Position numbers and translations under genes: made by a program
Notes under the pieces: generated by a model
What the model was told of the DNA's origin: nothing
Databases searched by the model: none
Seen by the model: only the letters and a program-made list of their open reading frames with translations
From: Streptomyces aquilus
GTDB taxonomy: Bacteria > Actinomycetota > Actinomycetes > Streptomycetales > Streptomycetaceae
Direction of reading: 5' to 3'
DNA: 64,000 nucleotides
Assembly (NCBI RefSeq): GCF_003955715.1
Contig: NZ_CP034463.1
Span: 3,348,001-3,412,000 of the forward strand
Shown here: one piece after another, positions 1 to 8,163 of the stretch
Layout of the letters: each line of letters starts with the position of its first letter
How positions within the stretch are numbered: the first letter of the stretch is position 1

Positions 1-725
1 CAGTCCTTCTCCACCCGGGACTTGGCCTCCACGCCCGTCAACGCGCCGCCCAGGACGGGGTAGTACCAGTCCATCGAGTAGCGGTCCTTGTCCAGGAACC
101 GCTCCGGATGGCGGCGGATCGCGTGGCGCAGTGCCCCTACCGCCAACTCCCAGTCCGGTTGGGCCTCTTCGCGCTGTTCGGCGATGGCCAGGGCGCACCG
201 CAGCGCGTGGTGGATGGAGGAGGAGCCGGTCAGCAGCGCGTCCGTCGTGAAGCTGCCGTCCTCCTCGCCCTTCCAGCCGATCTGGCCGCCGGGCTGTTGC
301 AGCCGCAGGACGTACTCCATCGCCGCGTAGACCGACGGCCACATGCGGTCCAGGAAGGTGTCGTCGCCGGTCGAGAGGTAGTGGTGCCACACCCCTACGG
401 CCATGTAGGCGACGAAGTTGGTCTCGCGGCCCCGGTCGGTGACCTCGGCGAAGTCCCCGTCCTGGTACGCCGCGTACCAGGAGCCGTCCGTGTTCTGGTG
501 CCGGGCCAGCCAGTCGTACGCCCGCTCCGCCGCCTCGTGTTCGCCGGCCGCGTCGAGGGCCATCGCGGCCTCGGTGTGGTCCCACGGGTCGAGGTGGTGG
601 CCGCGGAACCAGGGGATCGCGCCGTCCTCCCGCTGTACGGCGAGGATGCCGGCGACGGTCGCGGCGGCCTGCTCGGCGGTCAGCACCCCGGGCAGGACCA
701 GGTGTTCTGTCCGGGGAGTGGTCAC
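1..725 (-). CDS. Alpha-toroid 'prenyltransferase-like' protein (3' end outside window)
   Basis: The reading frame opens with GTG, which overlaps the stop of the methyltransferase gene (GTGA), and runs off the left edge after about 241 codons. The translation begins MTTPRTEHLVLPGVLTAEQ and contains helical-hairpin motifs such as WDHTEAAMALDAAGEHEAAE and QNTDGSWYAAY. Proteins of this type are usually labelled prenyltransferase or six-hairpin (alpha/alpha toroid) proteins. I see no polyprenyl synthase aspartate motifs, so a carbohydrate-active or scaffold role is as likely as prenyl transfer. It is the third gene of a tight operon with the glycosyltransferase and methyltransferase, which suggests a role in making or modifying a glycosylated product. 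Confidence 0.75.
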   Translation of the reverse strand, partial: MTTPRTEHLVLPGVLTAEQAAATVAGILAVQREDGAIPWFRGHHLDPWDHTEAAMALDAAGEHEAAERAYDWLARHQNTDGSWYAAYQDGDFAEVTDRGRETNFVAYMAVGVWHHYLSTGDDTFLDRMWPSVYAAMEYVLRLQQPGGQIGWKGEEDGSFTTDALLTGSSSIHHALRCALAIAEQREEAQPDWELAVGALRHAIRRHPERFLDKDRYSMDWYYPVLGGALTGVEAKSRVEKD

Positions 726-1456
726 TTGGCGTCCACCCGCGGCAGGTGCGGCTTGGTCGCGTACGCCACGAAGCTCTTGCCGATCAGCGGGTTGAGGGCC
801 TGCTCGGCGACCCGGGTCGCGAGCGGTTTCTTCATGATGTCCCAGACCAGGAGCTTGTGGTACGCCTTCACCGGCAGCGCCTTGTCGTTGTCGACGCCGA
901 ACGCGCACTTCAGCCACCAGTACGGGGAGTGCAGCGCGTGCGCGTGGTGGGTGCCGTACGGCTTGAGGCCGGCCTCGCGGATCTTCGCGAGCAGTTCGTC
1001 CGCCTTGTAGATGCGGATGTGGCCGCCCTCGACCTCGTGGTAGGCGTCGGAGAGCGCCCAGCAGACCTTCTCGGGGCCGTAGCGCGGGACGGTGACGGCG
1101 ATCCGGCCGCCGGGCTTGAGCACCCGCACCATCTCGGCGAGTACGCCCTTGTCGTCCGGGATGTGCTCCATGACCTCGGAGATGATCACGACGTCGAAGG
1201 ACTCGTCCGGGAAGGGGAGCGCGAGGGCGTCGCCCTCCATGGCGGTGGCGGTGGCGCCCTCGGGGGCCTCGCCGGCCTCCTTCATCGCCGCGAACCACTT
1301 CGCGACCTCGCGGATCTCCTCGGCGTTCTGGTCCAGGGCGACGACCTGGGCGCCGCGCCGGTAGCACTCGAACGCGTGCCGGCCGGCTCCGCAGCCGAGG
1401 TCCAGGACGCGGTCGCCCGGGGCGAGCGGGAACCGGGAGAAGTCGACGGTCAGCAC
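722..1456 (-). CDS. Class I SAM-dependent methyltransferase
   Basis: This 244-residue protein has the Rossmann methyltransferase motifs: motif I VLDLGCGAGRHAF near residues 18-31, the acidic ribose-binding residue in VVALDQN, DVVIISEVMEHIPD (motif II) and LKPGGRIAVTVP (motif III). This is the Methyltransf_11 pattern. The substrate is unknown. The start overlaps the end of the glycosyltransferase gene by 7 bases and the stop overlaps the start of the toroid gene, so all three are probably translationally coupled. A role in methylating a sugar or lipid made with the neighbouring glycosyltransferase is inference. Confidence 0.88.
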   Translation of the reverse strand: MLTVDFSRFPLAPGDRVLDLGCGAGRHAFECYRRGAQVVALDQNAEEIREVAKWFAAMKEAGEAPEGATATAMEGDALALPFPDESFDVVIISEVMEHIPDDKGVLAEMVRVLKPGGRIAVTVPRYGPEKVCWALSDAYHEVEGGHIRIYKADELLAKIREAGLKPYGTHHAHALHSPYWWLKCAFGVDNDKALPVKAYHKLLVWDIMKKPLATRVAEQALNPLIGKSFVAYATKPHLPRVDAK

Positions 1457-2829
1457 GTGGCCCTGCTTTCGGATGAGATGCCTGTCACAGTCACTGAGGC
1501 CGCGGAGCGGCCGGGAAGCGGGGTCGCGGAGCGACCCATCGCGTCTCGGTACCTGGCCACCGTTCCCTCTGCGGCCCGGGCCCAGGTGAACTTCGCCAGT
1601 ACCCGCTCACGTCCGGCCGCGCCGAGCCGAGCCCTCAACTCCGGGTCGCTCAGCAACCGGCCCAGACCGGCGGCCAGCGCCCCCGCGTCGCCGGGTGGGA
1701 CGGCGAGGCAGGTCTCTCCGTCCGGTCCTGCGACCTCGGGGATCGCTCCGCCGGTCGTCGCCAGCAGCGGTGTTCCCGTGGCCATGGCCTCCGCCGCCGG
1801 GAGGGAGAAGCCCTCGTAGAGCGACGGGACGCAGGCGATCTCGGCCGAGCGGACCAGGTCGACGAGTTCGGCGTCGGTGATGCCCTTGACGAAGTCGACG
1901 GCGCCTTCGAGGCCGTACCGCTCGATGGCCTGGGCTACGGGTCCGTCCTCGGCGCGCTTGCCGACGACGACGAGGTGGGCGTCGGGGTGTTCGACGCGGA
2001 CCTTGGCGAGGGCCTCGACGAGGTAGATGAGGCCCTTGAGCGGGACGTCGGCGCTGGAGGTGGTGACGATCCGGCCGGGCACCCGTCGTACGGACGCGTC
2101 CGGCTTGAACAGGTCGGTGTCGGCGCCGATGTGGACGACGTGGATGCGGTCGTCGCGGACGCCGAGGTGGTCGACGATCTCCTGGCGGGAGGTGCCGGAG
2201 ACGGTCAGGACCGAGGGCAGCCGGCGGGCGACGCGCTTCTGCATGCGGGTGAAGGCGTACCAGCGGCGGACCGAGTAGCGGCGCTTCCAGCCCTCGGCCG
2301 CGTCCAGCTCCAACTGCCGGTCCACGGTGATGGGGTGGTGGATGGTGGTGACCAGGGGGGCGCCGACGTCGCCCAGCAGGCCGTATCCGAGCGTCTGGTT
2401 GTCGTGGACGACGTCGAACTCGCCGCGTCTTGCGCGCAGATGGCGGCGGGCGCGGAGCGAGAAGGTGAGGGGCTCGGGGAAGCCGCCGGTCCACATGGTG
2501 CCGACCTCGAGGGCGTCGATCCAGTCGCGGTACTCGTCGCGCTTCGGGGTGCGGAAGGGGTCCGGGGAGCGGTAGAGGTCGAGGCTCGGCAGCTCCGTGA
2601 GGGACAGCCGGTCCTCCAGTCCCGGGTCCAGGACCGGGTACGGCTGGGAGCCGATGACCTCGACGCGGTGGCCGAGGCGGGCCAGTTCGCGGGAGAGGTG
2701 GCGGACGTAGACGCCCTGGCCGCCGCAGAACGGGTTTCCCTTATAGGTGAGGAGTGCGATGTTGAGCGGTCGCTCGCCGTCCGCGGCCGGGTCCTCCTGG
2801 GACCCCGCCTGACTGGCCTCAGCGGTCAC
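1450..2829 (-). CDS. Glycosyltransferase family 4
   Basis: This 459-residue GT-B enzyme has an N-terminal acceptor domain with the glycine-rich loop GNPFCGGQGVYVRHLSREL. The C-terminal donor domain has the family 4 signature SLYEGFSLPAAEAMATGTP, in which the two glutamates bind the nucleotide sugar. It would transfer a sugar from an activated donor with retention of configuration, in the cytoplasm or at the inner face of the membrane. The start is GTG with a G-rich ribosome-binding site (gagaaggggg) just upstream. It is the first gene of the three-gene operon. Its promoter region is shared with the divergent TetR gene and holds a KstR-like operator 55 bases upstream. Confidence 0.9.
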   Translation of the reverse strand: MTAEASQAGSQEDPAADGERPLNIALLTYKGNPFCGGQGVYVRHLSRELARLGHRVEVIGSQPYPVLDPGLEDRLSLTELPSLDLYRSPDPFRTPKRDEYRDWIDALEVGTMWTGGFPEPLTFSLRARRHLRARRGEFDVVHDNQTLGYGLLGDVGAPLVTTIHHPITVDRQLELDAAEGWKRRYSVRRWYAFTRMQKRVARRLPSVLTVSGTSRQEIVDHLGVRDDRIHVVHIGADTDLFKPDASVRRVPGRIVTTSSADVPLKGLIYLVEALAKVRVEHPDAHLVVVGKRAEDGPVAQAIERYGLEGAVDFVKGITDAELVDLVRSAEIACVPSLYEGFSLPAAEAMATGTPLLATTGGAIPEVAGPDGETCLAVPPGDAGALAAGLGRLLSDPELRARLGAAGRERVLAKFTWARAAEGTVARYRDAMGRSATPLPGRSAASVTVTGISSESRATC

Positions 2830-2883
2830 TCCGGGCCCCCTTCTCCCTGCTGTTTCCCGCGAGATTACGCCGGGACGCTAATC

Positions 2884-2897
2884 TAGAACAAGTTTCA
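2884..2897. promoter_or_regulatory. Putative KstR-type operator
   Basis: The 14-mer tagaacaagtttca matches the mycobacterial KstR consensus TnnAACnnGTTnnA at every specified position. It lies between the divergent glycosyltransferase and KstR-like genes, where autoregulation would be expected. Similar sites occur near 6.6 kb and 19.2-19.3 kb. Confidence 0.55.
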
Positions 2898-3043
2898 GAC
2901 TTGATCGTCCAAGAGGCTCTGAATCTACCGGCAGGTAGGGGCGGTGTGAGCAGTGGATCAGGTGATTCGCGCCACGGCCGAAGCCCCTGTCATGCTGTGC
3001 GATCATTCGCCCTCACCGATTGTCACGGAACGGGACCCGACCC

Positions 3044-3703
3044 ATGCCAGCGCAAGCCAAGCCACCGGCCAGACCGGTCAAGCCGGTCAAGGTCGAAGCC
3101 GGTACGGTGCGGACCGACTCGCCGCCGCTCACCGAACGGCAGGAGGCCCGTCGGCGCCGCATCCTGCACGCGAGCGCCCAACTGGCGAGCCGGGGCGGCT
3201 TCGACGCCGTGCAGATGCGGGAGGTCGCGGAGTCCTCCCAGGTGGCGCTCGGCACGCTGTACCGGTATTTCCCCTCCAAGGTGCATCTGCTGGTCGCGAC
3301 CATGCAGGACCAACTGGAGCACATGCACGGCACGTTGCGGAAGAAGCCCCCGCAGGGCGAGACGGCGGCCGAGCGGGTCGCGGAGACCCTGATGCGCGCT
3401 TTCCGCGCCCTCCAGCGCGAGCCGCATCTGGCCGACGCGATGGTCCGCGCCCTCACCTTCGCCGACCGCAGCGTCTCCCCCGAGGTCGACCAGGTCTCCC
3501 GGCAGACCACGGTGATCATCCTGGACGCGATGGGGCTCGCGGACCCGACTCCGGACCAGCTCTCCGCGGTCCGGGTCATCGAGCACACCTGGCACTCGGC
3601 GCTGATCACCTGGCTCTCGGGGCGGGCCTCCATCGCCCAGGTCAAGATCGACATCGAGACGGTGTGCCGACTGATCGACCTCACGGCACCGGAGGACACA
3701 TAA
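3044..3703 (+). CDS. KstR-like TetR-family transcriptional regulator
   Basis: This is a 219-residue TetR repressor with the helix-turn-helix in the N-terminal third. The segments AVQMREVAE and GTLYRYFPSKVHLLV closely match the DNA-binding domain of KstR, the lipid-responsive repressor of sterol catabolism in mycobacteria and Rhodococcus. The C-terminal ligand domain keeps the ADAMVRALTFAD and SEVDQ-like spacing of that family. I chose the ATG at 3044; an in-frame TTG 24 bases upstream is possible but has no better ribosome-binding site. A perfect KstR-type site lies about 150 bases upstream. The gene is convergent with a TPP riboswitch that starts 4 bases after its stop codon. Confidence 0.85.
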   Translation: MPAQAKPPARPVKPVKVEAGTVRTDSPPLTERQEARRRRILHASAQLASRGGFDAVQMREVAESSQVALGTLYRYFPSKVHLLVATMQDQLEHMHGTLRKKPPQGETAAERVAETLMRAFRALQREPHLADAMVRALTFADRSVSPEVDQVSRQTTVIILDAMGLADPTPDQLSAVRVIEHTWHSALITWLSGRASIAQVKIDIETVCRLIDLTAPEDT

Positions 3704-3707
3704 GGAA

Positions 3708-3889
3708 CCTACGAGACGGGTTCCCTTCGCCGGCATGGTCCGGATCAGGTTCTGGGGGTCGCCTTCCGGCCTGACCGCTGCCTTCCGGCCTCTCAGCCCG
3801 ACCGTCGACGTCGGCACCGGCGGATGCGCTGCTTCCGCGTCGCGCCAGAGTCGGCTACTCCGCTCGGGCTCCCTCACTCGTCCCGTAGG
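3708..3889 (-). promoter_or_regulatory. TPP (THI-element) riboswitch, orphan
   Basis: Read on the minus strand, the thiamin pyrophosphate aptamer core is complete. It has GGGCTGAGAGG (CTGAGA motif at 3791-3796), GAACCTGATCCGG and CCATGCCGGCGAAGGGAA. The two ends form a long P1 stem (3877-3889 with 3708-3720) that pairs with one G-U and one mismatch over 13 positions. The P3 arm is enlarged, as is common in actinobacteria. No thiamin gene follows: transcription leaves the aptamer straight into the antisense strand of the KstR-like gene. The aptamer call is strong; its role here is unknown. Confidence 0.88.
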
Positions 3890-3963
3890 CCACTTCCAGG
3901 ATAGAACGCCGGAACCTGGACGGAACCCCCCAATAAGGATATTTTTTCGCGGCCCCGCCCCGC

Positions 3964-4782
3964 CTATCCGACCGGCTCCAGCCCGCTCCAGCTCCGTCCG
4001 ATCGCCGCCTCCGCCGCCCACCGCTCCAGCAGCCGGCGCGCCTCCTCCGGCGGGGCCGCGAGCGCGAGCCGCTGGGCGCCCGCCTCGACGCTGCGCTGCT
4101 GCTCGTGGGTGCCCTCGCTGCAACAGGCGCACAGCATCCGGAGGCTGCTCGCGGGCTCGACGCCGTAGCCGTGCTCGGTGAACAGGCCGACCAGCGCTTC
4201 CAGGTCGGCGCGCTCGCCCGCGGCGACGGTCACCTCCAGGGTCGGCAGCTCGGACTCCTGGAGGAGCAGCAGTTCGTCGAAGACGGGGAAGGTGGTGCCG
4301 TCGACGATCCGCTCGCCGTTCGGGGCGCCGTCGTGGACGACGATCTCGCCGTAGCGCCGTCCGCCGGTGACGGGCACGTTCACCACCCGGCCGCGGGTCG
4401 GACACAGCCGTTCGACCCATACGACCTCCCGCTCGCCGCCCGTGTCGAGCCGCACGCACGCGTGTCCGAAGCGGCCGGTGATCTCGCCCTCCCCGTCCGG
4501 GAGTCGAATGCCGAAGCCCACCCAGGCGTCCCGTGCCGTCGCCCAGTCACGCTGGATGGTCGCCGCGATACCGAGGTTCCAGTACGCCGGGTCGCCTTCC
4601 CCCCGTGGCGCGCGGGCGGCGGCCTCGCGGCCAGGGCCTGCCCGGCGGATCAAGCGAACGCTGCGTCGTACCACCACACCGCGCTGTCCTTCTCATCCGG
4701 CTCATCCGACTCATCCGGAAAGTGCGCGAGCACCTCCTCGAAGGCCTCGGCCGCGCGGCCAGTCCTCCTTGTGAGCCTTCAC
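3964..4782 (-). pseudogene. Frameshifted tetratricopeptide-repeat-type gene
   Basis: A GTG start overlapping the ferredoxin stop (GTGA) opens VKAHKEDWPR. The coherent sequence then moves to a second frame (AAEAFEEVLAHFPDESDEPD followed by AVWWYDAAFA and a stop) and finally to a third frame (EAAARAPRGEGDPAYWNLGIA to the end at 3964). Joined, these read as one TPR-containing protein of roughly 270 residues. The start-coupled context supports this as the original gene. The third segment alone is open for 237 codons and could be expressed from an internal start. A tandem tcatccggc-type 9-mer (DESDEPDE-coding) lies near the breaks. Either the gene has decayed or the sequence carries indel errors. 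Confidence 0.7.
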
Positions 4783-5012
4783 TCCTCGGGCGGGAACACC
4801 GGCTCCCCGCTGCCCAGCAGCGTGATCATGATCGCCTCGACCGGGCAGTTCTCGGCGGCCTCCAGGACCTTCTCGTTGGCGTCGGTCTCCGGCTCCACGG
4901 GGTGGGACTGCATGCCGGAGTCGAGCCGGAAGGCGCCCTGGGCGCGGTGGACGCACTGGGCCGAGCCGATGCAGATCGACCGGTCGACCTCCACTTGCCA
5001 GCGGTCGCCCAT
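4779..5012 (-). CDS. [3Fe-4S]-type ferredoxin
   Basis: This 77-residue acidic ferredoxin has the cluster ligands in CIGSAQC near the N-terminus and CPVEAI near residue 56, the spacing of single-cluster 3Fe-4S ferredoxins that donate electrons to cytochrome P450s. It lies 10 bases after the aldehyde dehydrogenase and overlaps the following TPR gene, so it is the middle gene of that operon. The most likely partner in the window is the CYP125-like P450 at 19.4 kb, which has no adjacent ferredoxin of its own; that pairing is inference. Confidence 0.9.
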   Translation of the reverse strand: MGDRWQVEVDRSICIGSAQCVHRAQGAFRLDSGMQSHPVEPETDANEKVLEAAENCPVEAIMITLLGSGEPVFPPEE

Positions 5013-5022
5013 GGCTGCCCCC

Positions 5023-6480
5023 TCACGCCTCCCAGCCGGCCGGCAGATGGATCATCTTGTGTTCGAGGAACTCGCCGTAGCCCTCCGGCCCGAACTCCCG
5101 CCCGAGCCCTGAGTTCTTGTAGCCGCCGAACGGGCCGAACATGTCCAGGCTGAAGGTGTTGACGTTGTACGTGCCCGTCCGCACCCCGCGCGCGAACTCG
5201 ATGCCGTGGGCCACGTCCGCCGTCCACACGCTGCCGCTGAGCCCGTAGTCGGAGTCGTTCGCGATCTTCGCGGCCTCGGCCTCGTCGCCGTACGGGAGAA
5301 GGCAGATGACCGGGCCGAAGATCTCCTCGCGGGCGATCCGCATGGAGTTGTCGACGTCGCCGAAGAGGGTGGGCTCCACGTACCAGCCCTTGTCCAGGCC
5401 GGGCGGACGGCCGCCGCCGGTGAGGATCTTCGCGCCCTCCTCCTGGCCGATCCGTATGTAGTCGAGGTTGCGTCGCTGCTGGCGTTGCGCCACCAGGGGC
5501 CCGACCTGCGTCGCCGGGTCCAGCGGGTCGCCGACCACCAGCGCGCTCGCCGCCGCCGCGAAGGCGTCCGCGAACTCGTCGTAGCGGGAGCGCGGGAGGA
5601 GGATGCGGGTCTGGGCGACGCACGCCTGGCCGTTGTTCATCCAGGCGGCCGGGACGACACCGGCGACCGTCGACTCGACGTCCGCGTCCGGCAGCACGAC
5701 CGCCGCCGATTTGCCGCCCAGTTCGAGGGTGACCCGGGTCAGGTTCCGTGACGCGACCTCCATCACGCGCTTGCCCGCGGCCACCGACCCGGTGAAGGAG
5801 ACCTTGTCCACGCCCGGATGCCCGACCAGGTACTCGCTGACCTCACGGTCGGCGGGGAGGATCGACAGCACGCCCTCCGGCAGCCCGGCCTCCCGCGTGA
5901 TCTCGGCGAGCAGATACGCGTCCAGCGGGGACTCCGGCGACGGCTTGAGGATCACCGTACAGCCGGTGAGCAGCGCGGGCGCGAGCTTGGCGGCGGCGAC
6001 GAACTGCGGGACGTTCCACGGCACCACGGCCGCGACGACGCCCACCGGTTCGCGCCGCACGAGGATCTTCCCGAGCACGCCGTCGCGCTGCTCCTCGTAC
6101 GTGAAGTTCCGTGCGACGGTGATCGCCGCGTCCCACACCATCATCGCGCCGAGCGCCTGCGCGAGGACGCTCCAGGAGTACGGCGACCCGTTCTCGGAGG
6201 AGATCACGCGGGCGATCTCCTCGTGCCGGGTGAGGATGCCGTCCTTGATCCGGGTGACGACCTCGATGCGCTCGTCGAGGCTCATCCGCGGCCAGGGCCC
6301 CTCGTCGAAGGCGCGCCGGGCGGCGGCGACGGCGGCGTCCACGTCCGCCTGCGCGGCGTGCGGGACGCGTCCGATGACCTCCTCGGTGTGCGGGGAGATC
6401 ACCTCGATGACGTCCTTGCCGTGGGGGTCGGTCAACTCCCCGCCGATGAACAGCTGTCCGTGTTCCACGAGCTCGGTCAT
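5023..6480 (-). CDS. NAD(P)+-dependent aldehyde dehydrogenase
   Basis: This 485-residue protein has the full aldehyde dehydrogenase fold. The cofactor-binding region includes VVPWNVPQF and ILKPSPESPLDAY, the general base glutamate is in LELGGKSAAV and the catalytic cysteine is in NNGQACVAQTR. The closing motif is FGPFGGYKNSGLGREFG. It oxidises an aldehyde to the acid in the cytoplasm. I chose the ATG at 6480 because GGAGG stands at the right distance; 30 further upstream codons are open but overlap a palindrome. It heads an operon with the ferredoxin. With a P450 that oxidises a terminal methyl group, such a dehydrogenase could process the aldehyde intermediate (inference). Confidence 0.93.
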   Translation of the reverse strand: MTELVEHGQLFIGGELTDPHGKDVIEVISPHTEEVIGRVPHAAQADVDAAVAAARRAFDEGPWPRMSLDERIEVVTRIKDGILTRHEEIARVISSENGSPYSWSVLAQALGAMMVWDAAITVARNFTYEEQRDGVLGKILVRREPVGVVAAVVPWNVPQFVAAAKLAPALLTGCTVILKPSPESPLDAYLLAEITREAGLPEGVLSILPADREVSEYLVGHPGVDKVSFTGSVAAGKRVMEVASRNLTRVTLELGGKSAAVVLPDADVESTVAGVVPAAWMNNGQACVAQTRILLPRSRYDEFADAFAAAASALVVGDPLDPATQVGPLVAQRQQRRNLDYIRIGQEEGAKILTGGGRPPGLDKGWYVEPTLFGDVDNSMRIAREEIFGPVICLLPYGDEAEAAKIANDSDYGLSGSVWTADVAHGIEFARGVRTGTYNVNTFSLDMFGPFGGYKNSGLGREFGPEGYGEFLEHKMIHLPAGWEA

Positions 6481-6527
6481 GGCCGACTGCCTCCCCGGGA
6501 GCTGACTCTGACGGTTCATCAGATACC

Positions 6528-6545
6528 GGAACTGATACCAGTTCC
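6528..6545. promoter_or_regulatory. Perfect inverted repeat upstream of aldehyde dehydrogenase
   Basis: GGAACTG-ATAC-CAGTTCC is an exact 7-4-7 inverted repeat, 48 bases upstream of the dehydrogenase start in the divergent promoter region. Its GGAACT...AGTTCC arms recur with different spacing upstream of the thiolase at 19.2 kb. It is probably a repressor operator; the protein that binds it is unknown. Confidence 0.5.
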
Positions 6546-6601
6546 ACTGGGAGGAGTCCACAGACCGCACAGCACCCCGGTTGGGTGACCGGGGCTCCCA
6601 T

Positions 6602-6615
6602 CGAAACCCGTTCTA
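6602..6615. promoter_or_regulatory. Putative KstR-type operator, MBL/aldehyde dehydrogenase promoter
   Basis: cgaaacccgttcta fits the KstR consensus core AACnnGTT and differs only at the first specified base (C for T). It lies 35 bases upstream of the MBL-fold gene and 121 bases from the divergent dehydrogenase start, so one site could control both transcripts. Confidence 0.45.
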
Positions 6616-6650
6616 GTTATAGTGGCCGGAACGCGGCGACAGGGGAGCCC

Positions 6651-7676
6651 ATGACACAGGTCAGTGATCACGGCGGCGGCGTCCGGTCCGCTCGAGTCCC
6701 CATCCCGGACAACCCCCTGGGCTACACGCTCGTGTACGTCGTCGACACCGACGCCGGCCCGGTACTGGTCGACACCGGATGGGACGACCCGGCGTCCTGG
6801 GACACCCTCGCCGAGGGCCTGGAGGCATGCGGCACCTCACCCACCGACATCCACGGGGTGGTGATCACCCATCACCACCCGGACCACCACGGCCTGTCGG
6901 GCCAGGTGCGGGAGGCGTCCGGCGCCTGGATCGCGATGCACGCGGCGGACGCGGCCATCGTCCGCCGCACCGGCGAGACCCGCCCCGAGCGCTGGTTCGC
7001 CTACATGACGGCCAAGTTGGAGGCGGCGGGCGCCCCCGAAGACCATGTGGCCCCCCTCCGCACCGCCCGCCCGCGCCGCCTCCCCGGCTTCTCCCCCGCC
7101 GTACCGGACCGCGAGATCGTCCCCGGCGACCTCCTGCCCCTCCCCGGCCGCCGCCTGCGCGCGATCTGGACGCCGGGCCACACCCCGGGCCATGTCTGCC
7201 TCCACCTGGAGGAACAGCACCCGGCCCGACTCCCCGGCCACGGCCGCCTGTTCTCCGGCGACCACCTGCTCCCCGAGATCACCCCGCACATCGGCCTGTA
7301 CGAGGACCCCGACGACGCCACCGTCACCGACCCGCTCGGCGACTACCTCGACTCCCTGGAACGCGTCGGCCGCCTCGCCCCCGCGGAGGTCCTCCCCGCC
7401 CACCAGTACGTCTTCACCGACGCGCCCGCCCGGGTACGGGAGTTGCTGACCCATCACGAGGAACGCCTCGACGGGCTGCGCACGTTGCTCGTCGAGCCGC
7501 TCACGCCCTGGCAGGTCGCCGAGCGCATGGAGTGGAACCGTCCCTGGGCCGAAATCCCTTACGGATCGCGGAACATCGCCGTCTCGGAGGCGGAGGCGCA
7601 TCTGCGGCGCCTGGTGAAGCTGGGCCGGGCGGAGGCGGTGGCGGGGAGCGAGCCGGTGACGTACGTGGCGGTGTGA
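6651..7676 (+). CDS. MBL-fold metallo-hydrolase
   Basis: This 341-residue metallo-beta-lactamase-fold hydrolase has the zinc signature VVITHHHPDHHG near residue 90, a second metal histidine in WTPGHTPGHVCLH and the bridging aspartate in LFSGDHLLP. A winged-helix-like C-terminal region follows (TPWQVAERMEW), as in LACTB2/RNase Z-like thioesterase-type hydrolases. The ATG follows a good aggggag site. The stop is 4 bases before the next gene. Its place behind a KstR-type site suggests hydrolysis of a CoA thioester or lactone in the same catabolic route, which is inference. Confidence 0.88.
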   Translation: MTQVSDHGGGVRSARVPIPDNPLGYTLVYVVDTDAGPVLVDTGWDDPASWDTLAEGLEACGTSPTDIHGVVITHHHPDHHGLSGQVREASGAWIAMHAADAAIVRRTGETRPERWFAYMTAKLEAAGAPEDHVAPLRTARPRRLPGFSPAVPDREIVPGDLLPLPGRRLRAIWTPGHTPGHVCLHLEEQHPARLPGHGRLFSGDHLLPEITPHIGLYEDPDDATVTDPLGDYLDSLERVGRLAPAEVLPAHQYVFTDAPARVRELLTHHEERLDGLRTLLVEPLTPWQVAERMEWNRPWAEIPYGSRNIAVSEAEAHLRRLVKLGRAEAVAGSEPVTYVAV

Positions 7677-7680
7677 TCCC

Positions 7681-8163
7681 ATGGCGGCCATGGACCCCTT
7701 GGAACGACTCCTGGCCGAGCGCGCCTGCGAACGCCTGATCATCGACTTCGTCCACCGCCTCGACCTCGGCGAACCGGGCTCCGTCGCCGAGCTGTTCACC
7801 GAGGACGGCGTCTGGGAGTGGCCGCCGCCGGGCGGTGACGGGCGGCGCTCCGAGGGCCGGGAGGCGTTGCGGGCGTACTTCGGCTCCCGACCGGCGGATC
7901 GCCTCTCGCGCCGGGTGATGTCGAACATCCTCGTCACCGTCACGTCCCCGGACACGGCGACGGCGACCTCGTACTTCACGACGTACCGCGTCGACGGCCA
8001 CGAGGGCGACGCCCAGGGCCCGGTCCCGCCGGGTCCGCCGGTGCAGGTGGGTCAGTACGAGGACGAGTTCCGCAGGTCGGCGGAGGGTACGTGGCTGCTG
8101 GCGGCGCGGCGGCTGAGGCTGCCGTTCGGGGGGCCGACGCCGGTCAGGACGGGAAGGTCATGA
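7681..8163 (+). CDS. SnoaL/NTF2-like family protein
   Basis: This 160-residue single-domain protein has the NTF2-like start LLAERACERLIIDFVHRLDLGEPGSVAELFTEDGVW (read as two motifs, ACERLIIDFVHRLD and ELFTEDGVWEW), the pattern of SnoaL_4 proteins. These cone-shaped domains act as isomerases, dehydratases or ligand-binding partners, often in steroid and aromatic catabolism. It follows the MBL gene by 4 bases and is almost certainly co-transcribed with it. Its last 6 bases overlap the convergent kinase gene. The catalytic role cannot be read from the sequence. Confidence 0.8.
   Translation: MAAMDPLERLLAERACERLIIDFVHRLDLGEPGSVAELFTEDGVWEWPPPGGDGRRSEGREALRAYFGSRPADRLSRRVMSNILVTVTSPDTATATSYFTTYRVDGHEGDAQGPVPPGPPVQVGQYEDEFRRSAEGTWLLAARRLRLPFGGPTPVRTGRS

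Noticed and set aside
3013..3699. Minus-strand open frame of 228 codons downstream of the TPP riboswitch
   Set aside because: It is fully antisense to the KstR-like gene and its translation is rich in Ser, Arg and Ala with no motif, as expected for a shadow frame. No thiamin gene features were found.
4700..4740. Short tandem tcatccggc repeats as a separate functional element
   Set aside because: They code for an acidic DESDEPDE-like run in the broken TPR gene and need no other explanation.
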